From contig CP103023.1 of the NCBI GenBank assembly GCA_024752435.1, positions 2,294,001-2,358,000 of the forward strand: a DNA stretch of 64,000 nt, given 5' to 3'. Positions 1 to 11,200 of the stretch are shown piece after piece. The stretch is from Allantophomopsis cytisporea (lineage: Eukaryota > Ascomycota > Leotiomycetes > Phacidiales > Phacidiaceae). The notes under the pieces were generated by a model. The model saw nothing but the letters and a program-made list of their open reading frames with translations. It searched no databases and had not been told where the DNA came from. Made by a program: the position numbers and the translations under genes. Each line of letters begins with the position of its first letter. Position 1 is the first letter of the stretch.

Positions 1-843
1 AATCTCTCGAATCAGCTCGTATCAGTTCTATCGCCGTTTAATTTTGTGAAATGTTTATAATTGAGTTTGGGGCTATCGTTGATGTCTTGGTATTGTGGGA
101 TGGCTGGAGATCTTTGACTCTTTCTAGCATTTCTTAAATACCTACGATAAGGTATCTTCCCGTGCCGTACTTACACAATAAGGTCGAGTACATTAATTGC
201 ATCAATGCAATCAAATTGGAGATTACATATGGTACAACGTTTCTGCGTGGTATCGTACAGTAGCTATGAACGAGTCTTCTGTCAACGAGTACAAGAACTC
301 TCCATCGTGATTTGTTGCAGCCCAATTGGTCAAAGCGATGCGATGCAGCCTTCAGATAGCATGGGCTGAATATAAGCATAGTATAGGTAAGTATACAAGT
401 ACCAATGTACTACTACTACTACTACTACGACGTAAGCTGATTTACGCTATTGAAAATCATACTACGTAGATCGGTGAGCAGCCACGAGATCCTACCAGCT
501 CCACCATCCGTTTTTGCGGGATCGTTCTCGCACTGCTAGCATTACACGGAAAGCAGAATCACTATACCATTGTAATCAACTCCAGGGATTTTTACGATAT
601 ATGACTTAAGTTCTTATTTCTGGCCGTCTCTTACACCATTCAAGGAGTACATAACTGAGAGCCCCAAAGCCCCCAAAGCCCGAATTAGTCACACAAGTGG
701 CTTTTGTAATGAGTCATGAATGGATTATATGTGCGAGTGAGTAACAAAATGACATAAAATGACATAAAATGACAATGTCCAAGGTAACCTCTGAGGCTAG
801 ATAACGGATGGATATAAATAAAAGAGAACAATGAGGAGAATGA
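1..843. other. Intergenic left edge, no gene seen
   Basis: No coding region with recognisable content. It holds a short TAC triplet run near 408-425 and three direct copies of an ATGACATAAA-like word near 745-775, about 70-100 bp before the first gene. The last ~60 bp contain a TATAAATA-like sequence (about 812-818) that could serve as a core promoter for the beta-propeller gene. Confidence 0.5.
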
Positions 844-918
844 ATGGGTGATATTCAGCAGCAGTTTTGCTATTCCTATATGCGACCTTTTCAGCCTTCG
901 TCTAAGGCTTCTGAAACT

Positions 919-2007
919 ATGGCCGGAAGCTTTCGTCGCAGCTATCTAACCTCATTGTTTGCTGTTCTTTCTATCTTCATTGTATCCGGATCTACAGCAA
1001 AGACAATCGAAAATGGTCATGCAGTTTCCTCTCATACTGTTCATCAATTCCCATTGTTAACTTGGATTGAGAACATCCGTGTCCGACAAAACGGGGAACT
1101 TCTCGTTACATTACTCGGGCCATCAGATGTGTATATCATAGATCCTCTGGTTTCTAGCCCAGACCCGACATCAAACGTCGGTTTGAAATTGCTACATAGC
1201 TATCCGCCAAATCTAGCACTCTTGGGGATTACAGAAGTCAACTGTGATCAATTTTATGTCATCGCGGGGAACTTCTCTCTGACGACAGGGGTACTTGAAC
1301 AAGGGTCATTTTCGATCTGGTCTCTTGATCTCCGGAACTACACGACAACAACAAACAATACAAACAACGGAGTTACAGCCAAAGAAATTGCCGCATTTCC
1401 AACATCCGGGCTACTTAATGGACTGGACACACTTGACCCCGCACAAGGTCTCCTCGTTGTTTCAGATTCGCTGCGTGGTGTAGTATGGTTGGTGAATGTA
1501 GAAACTGGAGAAAACAGTACTCTTCTCGACGAACCGGAAATGAAAGCACCGGTATCAACGAGCACTACTATCGGAATCAACGGCTTGAAAGTCTTGCGAG
1601 AAGGAAACACGGTATATGTATATTTCTCGAACACCAATAAGCTTCTCTTCTGTCGTGTTCCTGTCAACCTATCTACTCTCAAGAAGTCTGGCCCGGTAGA
1701 GATTCTGAACAATGCAACAAGCATTGATGATTTCGCATTGGACCCGAAGAAAACCATTGCGTACTTGGCTGGAGGAGCTCAGAATTCTCTGTTCAGTATA
1801 CCACTCGCGGGAGGTGCAGCAACATCACTTCTAGGTGGACTCAACAATACCATTCTCCCTGGACCGACAAGTGTAGCACTGGGGAGAGGTTTGCTAGAGA
1901 AGGGGGAGGTTTATATTACGACAAATGGGGGTATTGCGGCACCTATCGATGGCAACTATACTGAGGGCGCCAAGGTCCTAGCTGTTGGTACTGGAGCCTA
2001 CCACTAA
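919..2007 (+). CDS. Secreted six-bladed beta-propeller (SMP-30/TolB-like) protein
   Basis: Single-exon gene for a secreted propeller protein. The start at 919 (MAGSFRRSYLTS...) puts a hydrophobic signal peptide (SLFAVLSIFIVSGSTA) at the extreme N terminus. An in-frame ATG at 844 would add 25 residues in front of it and is the alternative start. The mature part has blade-like repeats with turn motifs such as GLDTLDPAQGLLVVSD and DDFALDPKKTIAYLAG, and many N-glycosylation sequons (NYT, NNT, NLS, NAT). This matches the fungal family annotated as SMP-30/gluconolactonase/LRE-like or quinoprotein-like extracellular proteins. About 360 residues is normal length. Substrate is unknown: family members are often called lactonases, but I see no proof of catalysis here. 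Neighbours give no pathway context. Confidence 0.85.
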   Translation: MAGSFRRSYLTSLFAVLSIFIVSGSTAKTIENGHAVSSHTVHQFPLLTWIENIRVRQNGELLVTLLGPSDVYIIDPLVSSPDPTSNVGLKLLHSYPPNLALLGITEVNCDQFYVIAGNFSLTTGVLEQGSFSIWSLDLRNYTTTTNNTNNGVTAKEIAAFPTSGLLNGLDTLDPAQGLLVVSDSLRGVVWLVNVETGENSTLLDEPEMKAPVSTSTTIGINGLKVLREGNTVYVYFSNTNKLLFCRVPVNLSTLKKSGPVEILNNATSIDDFALDPKKTIAYLAGGAQNSLFSIPLAGGAATSLLGGLNNTILPGPTSVALGRGLLEKGEVYITTNGGIAAPIDGNYTEGAKVLAVGTGAYH

Positions 2008-4994
2008 AAAAATATGTTTTAATTTGAGATTTGTATGTATCTAATATAGTAGGCGGCATATCATAGAGCTTCTCTCTGTAACTTTGAACACTATGAATCG
2101 AATACATGTTCCAAGATATACTATGAATTCTCTTTGTTCCAGCATCTAGTTATATCATGTAAGAACTAATAATGATGTAGAGGATGTTTTTTGATAGGAA
2201 ATGGAACTATACATTGAGTTTCATCAAGGCCATTAATTAGTGTTATCAGTATTGAGAGGCTTATTCTTGCGTCCCTTCGAGTGCTGGAATTCGTTTCATA
2301 TAACTTTTGTATAATGTTGCTTACATCTCACGGCTAGTAAGTATTAGCCTACATATTCTTAGAGTAATATGCTTAAATTTACCGGTAAATCGACTTTTAC
2401 GCTTATCCATGATCGCAATAATATTTTTTTGGACGCACAAATGAGATAATTTACGCTAGTTAGACTAATAGGGTGATATTCTGTTGCTCACTATAGGTAT
2501 ATGAAGAGTGTAGGTTGATATTAATTCGACCTAGTATCACTTGGAAGCGCCTGCTCTGCATAGGTAACCTCCATTACTCACGTAGCCTACAAATAAGCAA
2601 TGCATTTTATGGAGTACTTCGTAATCAAAAGATTGCCAAGAACCACTTGAAATCCTTGCCTTCCAATCAATTGCCCTGTTGAATATCGACCCCAAATATT
2701 TACATCTAAGACATAAACCCAAACAAGTTTCCCCCACCTCCAACTCAAGCGCGCGCCAACCTCCACTGCAGCCCAATGACGACTCCACCGCACAACAGCC
2801 CCCCTCAAGAGCTCTTAAAAAAAATGCCACAATGCCAAAATATCCATCCTAATAAATACCCAGCAATTCTCCAAGGAAAAAGAATCACGTGTCCTTTCAC
2901 GGAGTTGGTCGCCATTACCGCCAAACTGCAATTGATGCCCATCGCCAGTGGGGCGCTAAGGCCGCAATCGGCCGCACATCACATCCACATCGACGTCACC
3001 GTAGGGAGATATCGCCCAAAGAGGTCTGTATGTGTTTGTAATGACGGAATGCATGATAGCATATTTCTATGACAAAATACTTTGGAGCTTCTGCTTCTGC
3101 AAAGACTCTTGTGTAAGTTTATGAAATGCTTTCTGGATTTTAGGGCCTATATTGAGCTCTTGAAGAAGGGAGATTCCTGTGATTACTCTTGAGGAGTGTA
3201 GTCGAGATTTACAGTCTAGAAGGTATCGATGCGAAGATGAGTTGTATCCTCTTGGTATAGAATTCGACAGAGGAAAATATATCTTGGAAATACATCTTCG
3301 AAATACAGAGTCACGGACGACGACAGACAGGATATGATGGAAACACATCTATCTCTTGAACAAGCCAAGTGCTTCTTTCACACAACGAAGATTTCAAATT
3401 CAAATTCAAATTCGAATCACGGTTTTCAGAACAAGAATACAAGACAAAAGATACGAGAGCAACTAGCTACAATCTGGCACCCACCATCGATCCTCAAAGA
3501 AGCCGCCTTCTTCCCATATCTCGACTCGCCCCTTTCTTAACACCTCCTGAACCTCACCTGGCATCTTCAGCAAACCCAGTCCGCAATCTGATAAGCAGGC
3601 AAGTATGAAACTCCCAAGTGCATACTAATCTACAACCAATCCATCACCAATACCAACACCAACACCAAACTCAACCACCAGCAAAAGCAAGAGCATACCT
3701 CATCCAGCATCACCCTTCCGCATCCCCCAAAGAATATACACAGCTCCAAACCAGAAACCCGCTCAAAAGAACACCGATAATGCCACTTGGTCAATACGAC
3801 ATTCAGCTGCCAAGGCGCGGAAGTGCGCATGAACTCATCATCACTACGAGAACCTTCCCCCCAAACCCCATCTCGGCAAAACGCTGGACGCTGGATAATG
3901 GACACTTGGAAGGCTATCGTCTGTATCACCAGGATCCTCGCCACCGACTTCAGCTCACATGAGCTCAAGAGGCGACATATAGACGCGCGAAGCGTCCGAC
4001 CGTACGTGTCATTCGAAGAGAACGCATATCGTTATCCACTTCGCCTCGGCGGCAGCAGCACCATCATTCGCCATTCAACATTCATTCATTCAGTCACGAC
4101 ATGGCTGATATCCGGCACGTATCTCGCACAACACAGCGTCTCAGTCACAAACGGCAACGGACAAAGAAGCACTAAGTCTCAACAAGACAGCAAATGCGAT
4201 TCACTCTATTTGCAATGGTTCCAAATCAGAAAAGACTCCATATTCCTAAAGCTAACTTTTACGCTATCGTTGCGCGAGCAAGCCCCGCTCGAAACAAAGC
4301 AGGCGAGGCCAGGCAGGCAGGCAGGCAAAGCAAACAACTGCAACGAACGCCGTGCAACAAGATCGGCTTTTCTCGACATGGAGGAGCCCACAGCGGATGT
4401 GGCGTCATCGAACGTGAGATCTGAACGCCCTTGCAGATACAGCAACCACCAACCACCAACCACTAACCACCAACGGCCCATCTGGAGTGGGCGGATATCG
4501 CGATATTGAACATCAGAACCATACAGAAAGTGCAAAGAGGAGAGTATCATTTGAATCCGAGTTACGCCATAGCTCGCTCCCTTTTGCAGCACATCATGAA
4601 AAGGCCAGAGAAGTATGTGGGCCTCGGACAAATCCACCATCCACCGTCCACCATCCACCATCCACCAAGCACAAAAAAGAAAGGGAAGCAGGAAACCAGC
4701 AAGCAAGGCCAAAATTTTCAATGCAGAAAACCTTCCAATCTGCAGCGTTTCATTTTCCTCACAGCTGTCAGGCGCAATGAAATTTCGTCTCCATTCGAGC
4801 ATCGAGCAAAGTAATGATAACAATTAAAATCAAGCGCAGAGGCTCGCCTCTCCGTGTATGTATACGCCTCATTCATATGGTACTTTCATGTCATAAAAAG
4901 AAAGAAAAAAAAAATAACACCTCCCGAATGGTCACCCCAAACGCCAGCGCTATGTAAAGAGAAAAACAGAGTAAGTTGGATTAGAATGAATGCC
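2008..4994. other. Intergenic region, no supported gene
   Basis: About 3 kb between the beta-propeller gene and the convergent bZIP gene. Open frames between 3.3 and 4.8 kb overlap on both strands, are rich in Ser/Pro/His or in repeats, and match no family I know. Positions 4440-4480 and 4630-4670 carry CCACCAACC- and CCATCCACC-type direct repeats. The last few hundred bases before 4995 are probably the bZIP 3' UTR. Confidence 0.5.
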
Positions 4995-6419
4995 TTAATC
5001 AGCCAGCGCAGCTCTCGGTGCTGCGGCCATGGCAGCGTGAATTTGAGGCGAATGTAACCCCTTCATAACATCGTCAGCCTGGGACTTTTGATCGACTTCG
5101 GAGTCGGGCTTGATTGGGTCAACGCAGATTGCAGAGTCGCGATGCGGTAGAGTAGCTGCAAGAAATCCGGCGGCTGTGCGCAGGTTGGCAGCCGTGAAAT
5201 TGGAAATGCCGTCGAAGGTTTGGTGGGTATCTATTGGTACGGGGTATGGGGATGGATTCATGGCTCGTTGGACAGGGCTCATGCTTGTGTGCAGCATGGA
5301 GGTTGGCATGCTGTTGTTACGTCTGTGGACAGCGTTGTGCTGGGCCATGACGGAGTTTATACCCAAACTGTTGTGACGTCCTGTGGAGATTCCATGTCCA
5401 GGACTTTCAGAGCTTATATTGCTGTTCGTCCGCGACATGGCGACTGGGGACATGTTTTGGAGCCAGGCTTGCTGGTCGGGAGTATCTTCCGCTTGGAGTG
5501 CTGGATCGATCATGGTTTGAGGACTGCCGGAATGTGAGTTATATGCGGTAGGTACTCGGGTAACGCTGGTCGGTCGTTCGTGCCCATTCATCCATGAACG
5601 AACATCAGGACAGTCAACATGAGCGAATATCATCTCTCTCAGCTTGTCGCGTTCCTCCATGAGCTCGTTCAGTATAGATTGGTTGTAATCACGCTCGTGC
5701 TTCTTTTGTCGAGCTGTCTCTTCCAATGAGCCATGCTCAACCTTCTTCTTTTGTCGACATCTTGAAGCGGCTTGACGATTTCTCTCGAGAAAAGCTTCCT
5801 TCTTCCTCTCCAATTCCTCCTTGGTTGGCTCAGGACCCTTCTTTCTGCCACGTCTTTGGCGCTTCTTGGGGGGAGCTGCATCACCGCCATTGGCACTGTT
5901 CTCTTCTGCTGTGACACTTCGCTTTCCACGTGATGAGCGAGATTCACTATCAACACTGCTTGGAGCAGAAGAGTTCTGCTGACTAGCACGTGTAGACTTG
6001 GCAGCAGACGAGGAGTTCTGTTGCGAATCTCGTGACTGGTTCAATTCCGGATCTGGATTGCTTGTCACTGGCGTAGCCACTTGCGCAGGTGTCACGGTCA
6101 TGCAATCCAGACGCGTCGAGGCATTAAAGTCATAGTGAGGTACATTGTTGTTGAAATCCACTTGCGCATCTGGTATGGAGGTGTTCCACATCGCATTTGG
6201 TTCAATTGTACCATCCTGTTGGGTAGTGAAGAGGGAGGGTAAAGAGGCGCTTGGAGTTTGCACACCATCTATCGCAAAGAGATCCCCATTGCTAAAGTTC
6301 GAAGTGAATTCTCGCGGTGTCGAATTACCGAGAGTAAAATAGCTCTCATCGTTGAAGACACCGGGTGTGCCTCCCAGTGGATAGTCATCAAAGCAGGTAA
6401 ATTCTTTAATGTCGTCCAT
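4995..6419 (-). CDS. ATF/CREB-type bZIP transcription factor
   Basis: Nuclear DNA-binding regulator of 474 residues, read from the ATG at 6419 (MDDIKEFTCFDD...). The open frame extends 20 codons upstream but begins with TTG, so 6419 is the first usable ATG. Residues about 185-200 are a basic nuclear-localisation-like tract (PPKKRQRRGRKKG). The bZIP covers about 205-270: basic region KKEAFLERNRQAASRCRQKK followed by a leucine-zipper helix and the ATF-typical tail AHVDCPD. The rest is Ser/Gln/Asn-rich and probably disordered. Family members bind CRE-like TGACGTCA sites and act in stress, sporulation and light responses, often under a Sty1/Hog1 MAP kinase. I cannot decide between the AtfA and AtfB lineages, so no symbol is given. 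No intron is needed. The gene is preceded by a very long non-coding region. Confidence 0.9.
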   Translation of the reverse strand: MDDIKEFTCFDDYPLGGTPGVFNDESYFTLGNSTPREFTSNFSNGDLFAIDGVQTPSASLPSLFTTQQDGTIEPNAMWNTSIPDAQVDFNNNVPHYDFNASTRLDCMTVTPAQVATPVTSNPDPELNQSRDSQQNSSSAAKSTRASQQNSSAPSSVDSESRSSRGKRSVTAEENSANGGDAAPPKKRQRRGRKKGPEPTKEELERKKEAFLERNRQAASRCRQKKKVEHGSLEETARQKKHERDYNQSILNELMEERDKLREMIFAHVDCPDVRSWMNGHERPTSVTRVPTAYNSHSGSPQTMIDPALQAEDTPDQQAWLQNMSPVAMSRTNSNISSESPGHGISTGRHNSLGINSVMAQHNAVHRRNNSMPTSMLHTSMSPVQRAMNPSPYPVPIDTHQTFDGISNFTAANLRTAAGFLAATLPHRDSAICVDPIKPDSEVDQKSQADDVMKGLHSPQIHAAMAAAPRAALAD

Positions 6420-7765
6420 ATTTTCTGTATGATAACCAATCAAGGTCGTACTGTGTTCCTTTTTGGATATAGTATCCAAGACGTCGATAACTTCTTGTGT
6501 TTGCAGTGACTCCGTTTGTTACTTTGTACTGCGTTCGAAGAACGGTCGAACAGGATACAATGAGAACTCAATTCTGTTGGCGAGTCTTATAGAAGGTCGA
6601 ATGCTCGAAACCTAATAGCTTGTGGAGACTTTCAAAGATGGGAGAATCCTAGGGGTGTGGGTTATGGCACCAAGTTGAAAAGCTGACGGTTCGGCGTCTT
6701 CGTTGAAGGAGGCAATCGGATGAACAATGGGGAGGTGATATTGGGGGAGGCTCCTGGAAGGTCTTACAATAATCGATGGATCTTTGAAGAAGACAGCTTT
6801 AGCAAAACATATCGAGACACTGAAGATTTAGGCATTGGAAGCTCACCCTTCACTGTGGACCTGCATCCGATTGGAAAGGATTTGATGGTCAATATGGTTT
6901 GACTTTGTTGTGGTTGTGAATGTGAATGTGAATGTGGTTGTCGTTGTGGTTGTCGTTGTCGTTGTCGGTGATCTCAGTGAACGAAGGCTGGTTGTGGGAT
7001 GATGGGCGTGAATGAGAAAGCGGGCACCGACAGTCGATGATACCTGTGGGATGGGAAGATAGATGTCGACGGATGTCGATGGGATGGATGGATGATCTAT
7101 ACTGGCAGGGTGACTTTTGAATCTTTCTCTTGTCCTTTCTCGTTCTCTTTTCCTCTTCTTCTCTTTGGGAAGTTGAGGAATGTAATGTTTGGAGTGAGAA
7201 ATGGATTGGATTTCCGGCGTGCCCGTGTGGAATATGGTCAATGTTTTGGTTTTGTATTTGAGTGATATGTTTATGGGTGTGGGGAATGGAAGGCGGATGC
7301 TACTTCTGCATCACTGCTGCTTCCATTGCAGCATGGGAAAGCTTTGGGGGGGCTTGGGTGTACGTATCTTGGTACATCCATGAACGCTAGGCGGCAGAAC
7401 TACAGGGACACCATTCTGCTTCTGCAACAAGGTTTTGGGGCCCATCATTGAGCCCGTCCGATTTAGATACACGCCACCAATCTGTATCTACCTACCGCAA
7501 CTGTTCTTATGGAGCAGAGTAGGACTGTGTACTCACGTAGAGTGTGATCCTTCCTTCATGTGGCGGCGGTTGGATTCTACTTACAGTACTTACAGTACTT
7601 ACAGAACATCCGGCTCATCATCCTTGGGTTATGACGCTCTCCTCTACGGAAGTTACCCAGAAATCGCGATACAGGTAAGCTATATTTATTCCGAGGCATG
7701 TATGTAGTACTACTTTACTGTACGATCGTGATAGAATCGGTTATGGAGTCGTGCATCTCATCTCA

Positions 7766-7808
7766 TCGTGTCGTGTCGTGTCGTGTCGTGTCGTGTCGTG
7801 TCTTGTCG
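7766..7808. repeat. TCGTG pentanucleotide microsatellite
   Basis: About seven perfect tandem TCGTG units followed by one degenerate TCTTG unit, inside the gene-poor region upstream of the bZIP gene. Confidence 0.85.
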
Positions 7809-8131
7809 ACTTGTACTTGACTGAATTACAGTGTGAACATCAATCCTCTGTCTGAGTCTTTATATCTCAATCGGGATTGGGCTGGACTGGGTGGGGACTA
7901 CCGGTCTTTCATATTAAGTTCTTACGGTAGGCGCAAGTAGAAACCATGTATCATACCATCTCAATCGTCCGTTGACTGACATTGACCTTGACCTTGACCT
8001 TGACCTTGACGAACATTGAATTGACACTGACATTGGCACTAACATTGGATACTTGTCAAGTAGAATAATAATAACAATGGACATTTGTCAATTCAATCAA
8101 ATGTGTGAGCTCAGTTCTCATGATCACCTTG

Positions 8132-8135
<4 letters not shown>

Positions 8136-8196
<61 letters not shown>
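8136..8196. repeat. Long (TC)n microsatellite
   Basis: An uninterrupted TC dinucleotide run of about 60 bp, the longest simple repeat in the window. On the other strand it is a GA tract of the kind bound by GAGA-type factors. Confidence 0.95.
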
Positions 8197-8202
<6 letters not shown>

Positions 8203-11200
8203 GAGCTTTCAGTGTAGAGCTACGCGACTCTACTCTACTCTATCAACCACGTACACCACAACTTTCCAGTAACTGTAGTACTGTAGTGCTGTAATACAGT
8301 ACTACTTACATATATATCTGCGTGGGTGAAAGTGGATGGAAGGCTATGTATGTACCGCCGAGATATTTCCCCTCTCATAACTAACTGTAAGAAACCAAAA
8401 TGGGCGTTCTCACTAGAATCTTCATAGCTAGCGAGAGAGAGGGGAGATGGAAGATACATTGTTCGCCACCCATCACCCAAGCTAATCAACTGTGGTGGGC
8501 AGCTAAAAAAGGCGTAAGTAATGGAAGGTAAGGTAATGTAATAATAATGTAATCTAAGAGTTCGAGTAACCGCATCTGACTTTAGAACACAACAGTGAAC
8601 AGTAGGATTATCACTGCAAAGAAAACTCACGCTCACGAAACACTGGGTCTTCTGACGATGTCTGTCGAGTGAGAGTCAGAGAGAGAGAGAGTCCGAGAGT
8701 TAAGGTGCGAGTAATTATATTCATGGGGGGCCTGTAAGATGTGTGCAGTGAAGTGCATGCACGTCTCTAAGAGAAAACACAAATGGAAACATTAGGATAG
8801 GATATGCTTATTTAGTCAATTGTAGAGTATGAGAGTAATTGTAGTGTACTGTTCTTTGTTCATGTAATTATATGGTAGTACTGAAGAATGATTATGATTT
8901 TCATTTTTACAATAAGTAGTATCATGCTTGCCATCAATCCAATATTCACTCTCGGGTAGAAAAATGGATAGATCATTAAATAAACGCCATACTTAAAAAC
9001 ATAAACGGAAACGGAAATGGAAATGGAAATGGAACTATCCTACCTCGTCGTACCTATACACAAAGCGTGTCTTATTCGCCTTATCGTCTACTCATTGATG
9101 CTCAATCCATCCTCGATTCATCCCCGATCCAGTATTAAACAAGCATGAAAGAGAATCGAGCATGGATGCAGTCGAAGACGTGTGTGTTTAAACAGGCACA
9201 CACTGCGGGGCAAGCCATTCCCTCTCAAAGCTCGTACATTTCCCCATGGCCGCAAGCATGCTAGAAAGAGGAAAGGAAAGAGAAAAAGAAAAAGAAAAAC
9301 GAGCAAGACAAGAAGAAAAGTCCAGTCGGGTCTAGTCGTGTCCAGTCATATCCAGTCGAGTTCAAAGGCTCGCGCGCCACGATTTCACTCCCGTCCTTGA
9401 TTATCGCCACCTCCAGAAGTAGCGGGTTAGGTGCCAGTCTTTTCGAGCATGTTCGAGTGGGAATTGGTTGGTATATGCAGGGATGTACTCTATGTATGCT
9501 ACTCTATGCCACTCTCTGCAACTCTATGTACAGTACTGTATGATTGACAGACACACTCATCCTCCCCACAGTGGAATGATCCCAGAAGAAAAATAGAGAA
9601 AAGAAAAATAAGGAAGCAAGCAAAAATTTATACTGGAGTTATGAGGGCATCGTGCATTACTCTGACGGTAACAATATCAGAGGCGAAACGATCGTCGTGC
9701 TTGATTTCAGGGGGAATTAATTGGAAAAGCACGTCCAAACGGCTATGACGAAGAACATATGTCATAGCCAGCTGCTTAATTCAACCTTCAACTTCAATTC
9801 ACTCTCGATTGACAAAAATGTCATTGCTGGAATCACCGACGACAACATGAAGATCCAAAAAAGAAAAAGAAAATATTAAAAAAAATAAAAAATGAAAATA
9901 AAAAATAAAAAATAGTAAAGGGAGAAGGAAATAAAAGAATTTTCGAGATGAAAAAAACATAATCTCAGTATGGCATAATAATACAATGCTCGACTCCCTC
10001 AACTTTGACTTAATACATGTCGCACAATTTCAATAATAATAATAATAATAATAATAAAAAAGACAAGACGAAATCAACCACGATGGTGGAGCTTCGCTCC
10101 TTCCCACTGCCTCTTCCTTCGGATTCCGCCCCTCTTATTTATCCTTGCGCCATTGGGACATACATGATAACCCATGTGTGGCCATGGTGAGTACCAGAGG
10201 CTTCGATTGCACGATCTCGAGATGATTCCTATGCATCGCCATGCTCGAGTGGGTAAGGAGGGGAGGGGGGGGAAGTTTTGCAGAGGTCAGGAGGTATCTC
10301 CGTGTTCAGGTAGGGGAGGGTTGATACGGGGAAGAGATGGAAATTGAAATTGAGTTGTGAGGGAGGGGGATGTGAGTTGTGAGTTGTGAGTTGTGAGTAA
10401 TGGTAAGTGGTGAGTGTAAGGATGAGGGTGAGTGAAGAGAGAGAGTGAGAGTAAGTTGTGAGGGTTGAGAGTGAAAGTCAGAGTGAGAGTGAGAGTGAGA
10501 GTCAGTCTGAGGAGCTCTTCTACCCCATCGTGCCATAGACATATCTTCCACAGATCGATGCTTTGGCTGTGAATCTGGGAATCATGTGCTGAGACGGTGG
10601 GGCTAAGTAACGCAAAGGAGTGTCTACTGTACTCATTTCATCTATTCTCCCAAACGAGACGAGCGCAAGCACCAAGCACCAAGCACCGGCACCAGTTTTA
10701 AAATGGATCCAAGTACCAGTCCGGCTGCGAGCACAGTCACAGGAACGAACAGCTTAACCACATGCTTCACCTTTACTTTACTTTACTTTACTTTACTTTA
10801 CTGTTTACTCTACTTTCCTATACTTGAATCTCGCGCCGAATGGTATTCACACCTTATTCAATGCACAGATTCAAATTGAACTGATATGAATTGAATTAGA
10901 TTGATTTAAAAGAGATATAAATATCAATCACATCTTATCTTCCATCCACGCACATAAACAATCCCCACTCGACAAACTTGTCTTATTCCCATACTGGAGG
11001 GAGTTGCCAGGGAGGGGCGTGTTCCAATCTCCACCGACCACCTCGTACACCGAGAAATGATGGCTAGATACGGCTACGATTTGATTTATATACGGAGAGT
11101 GTATATACATATATACTCATGTGTATACATATATCCATGTATTACCACCCTCTTGTATATGTACGTACATACAGTACCGCACAGGTACATACAGGGACAA

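Noticed and set aside
1338..1757. 139-codon antisense frame inside the beta-propeller gene
   Set aside because: Shadow of the real gene; no homology-like content.
3618..4827. Several long open frames on both strands (up to 240 codons)
   Set aside because: They overlap antisense, are low-complexity (His/Gln/Pro or repeat-driven), have no family resemblance and no splice context.
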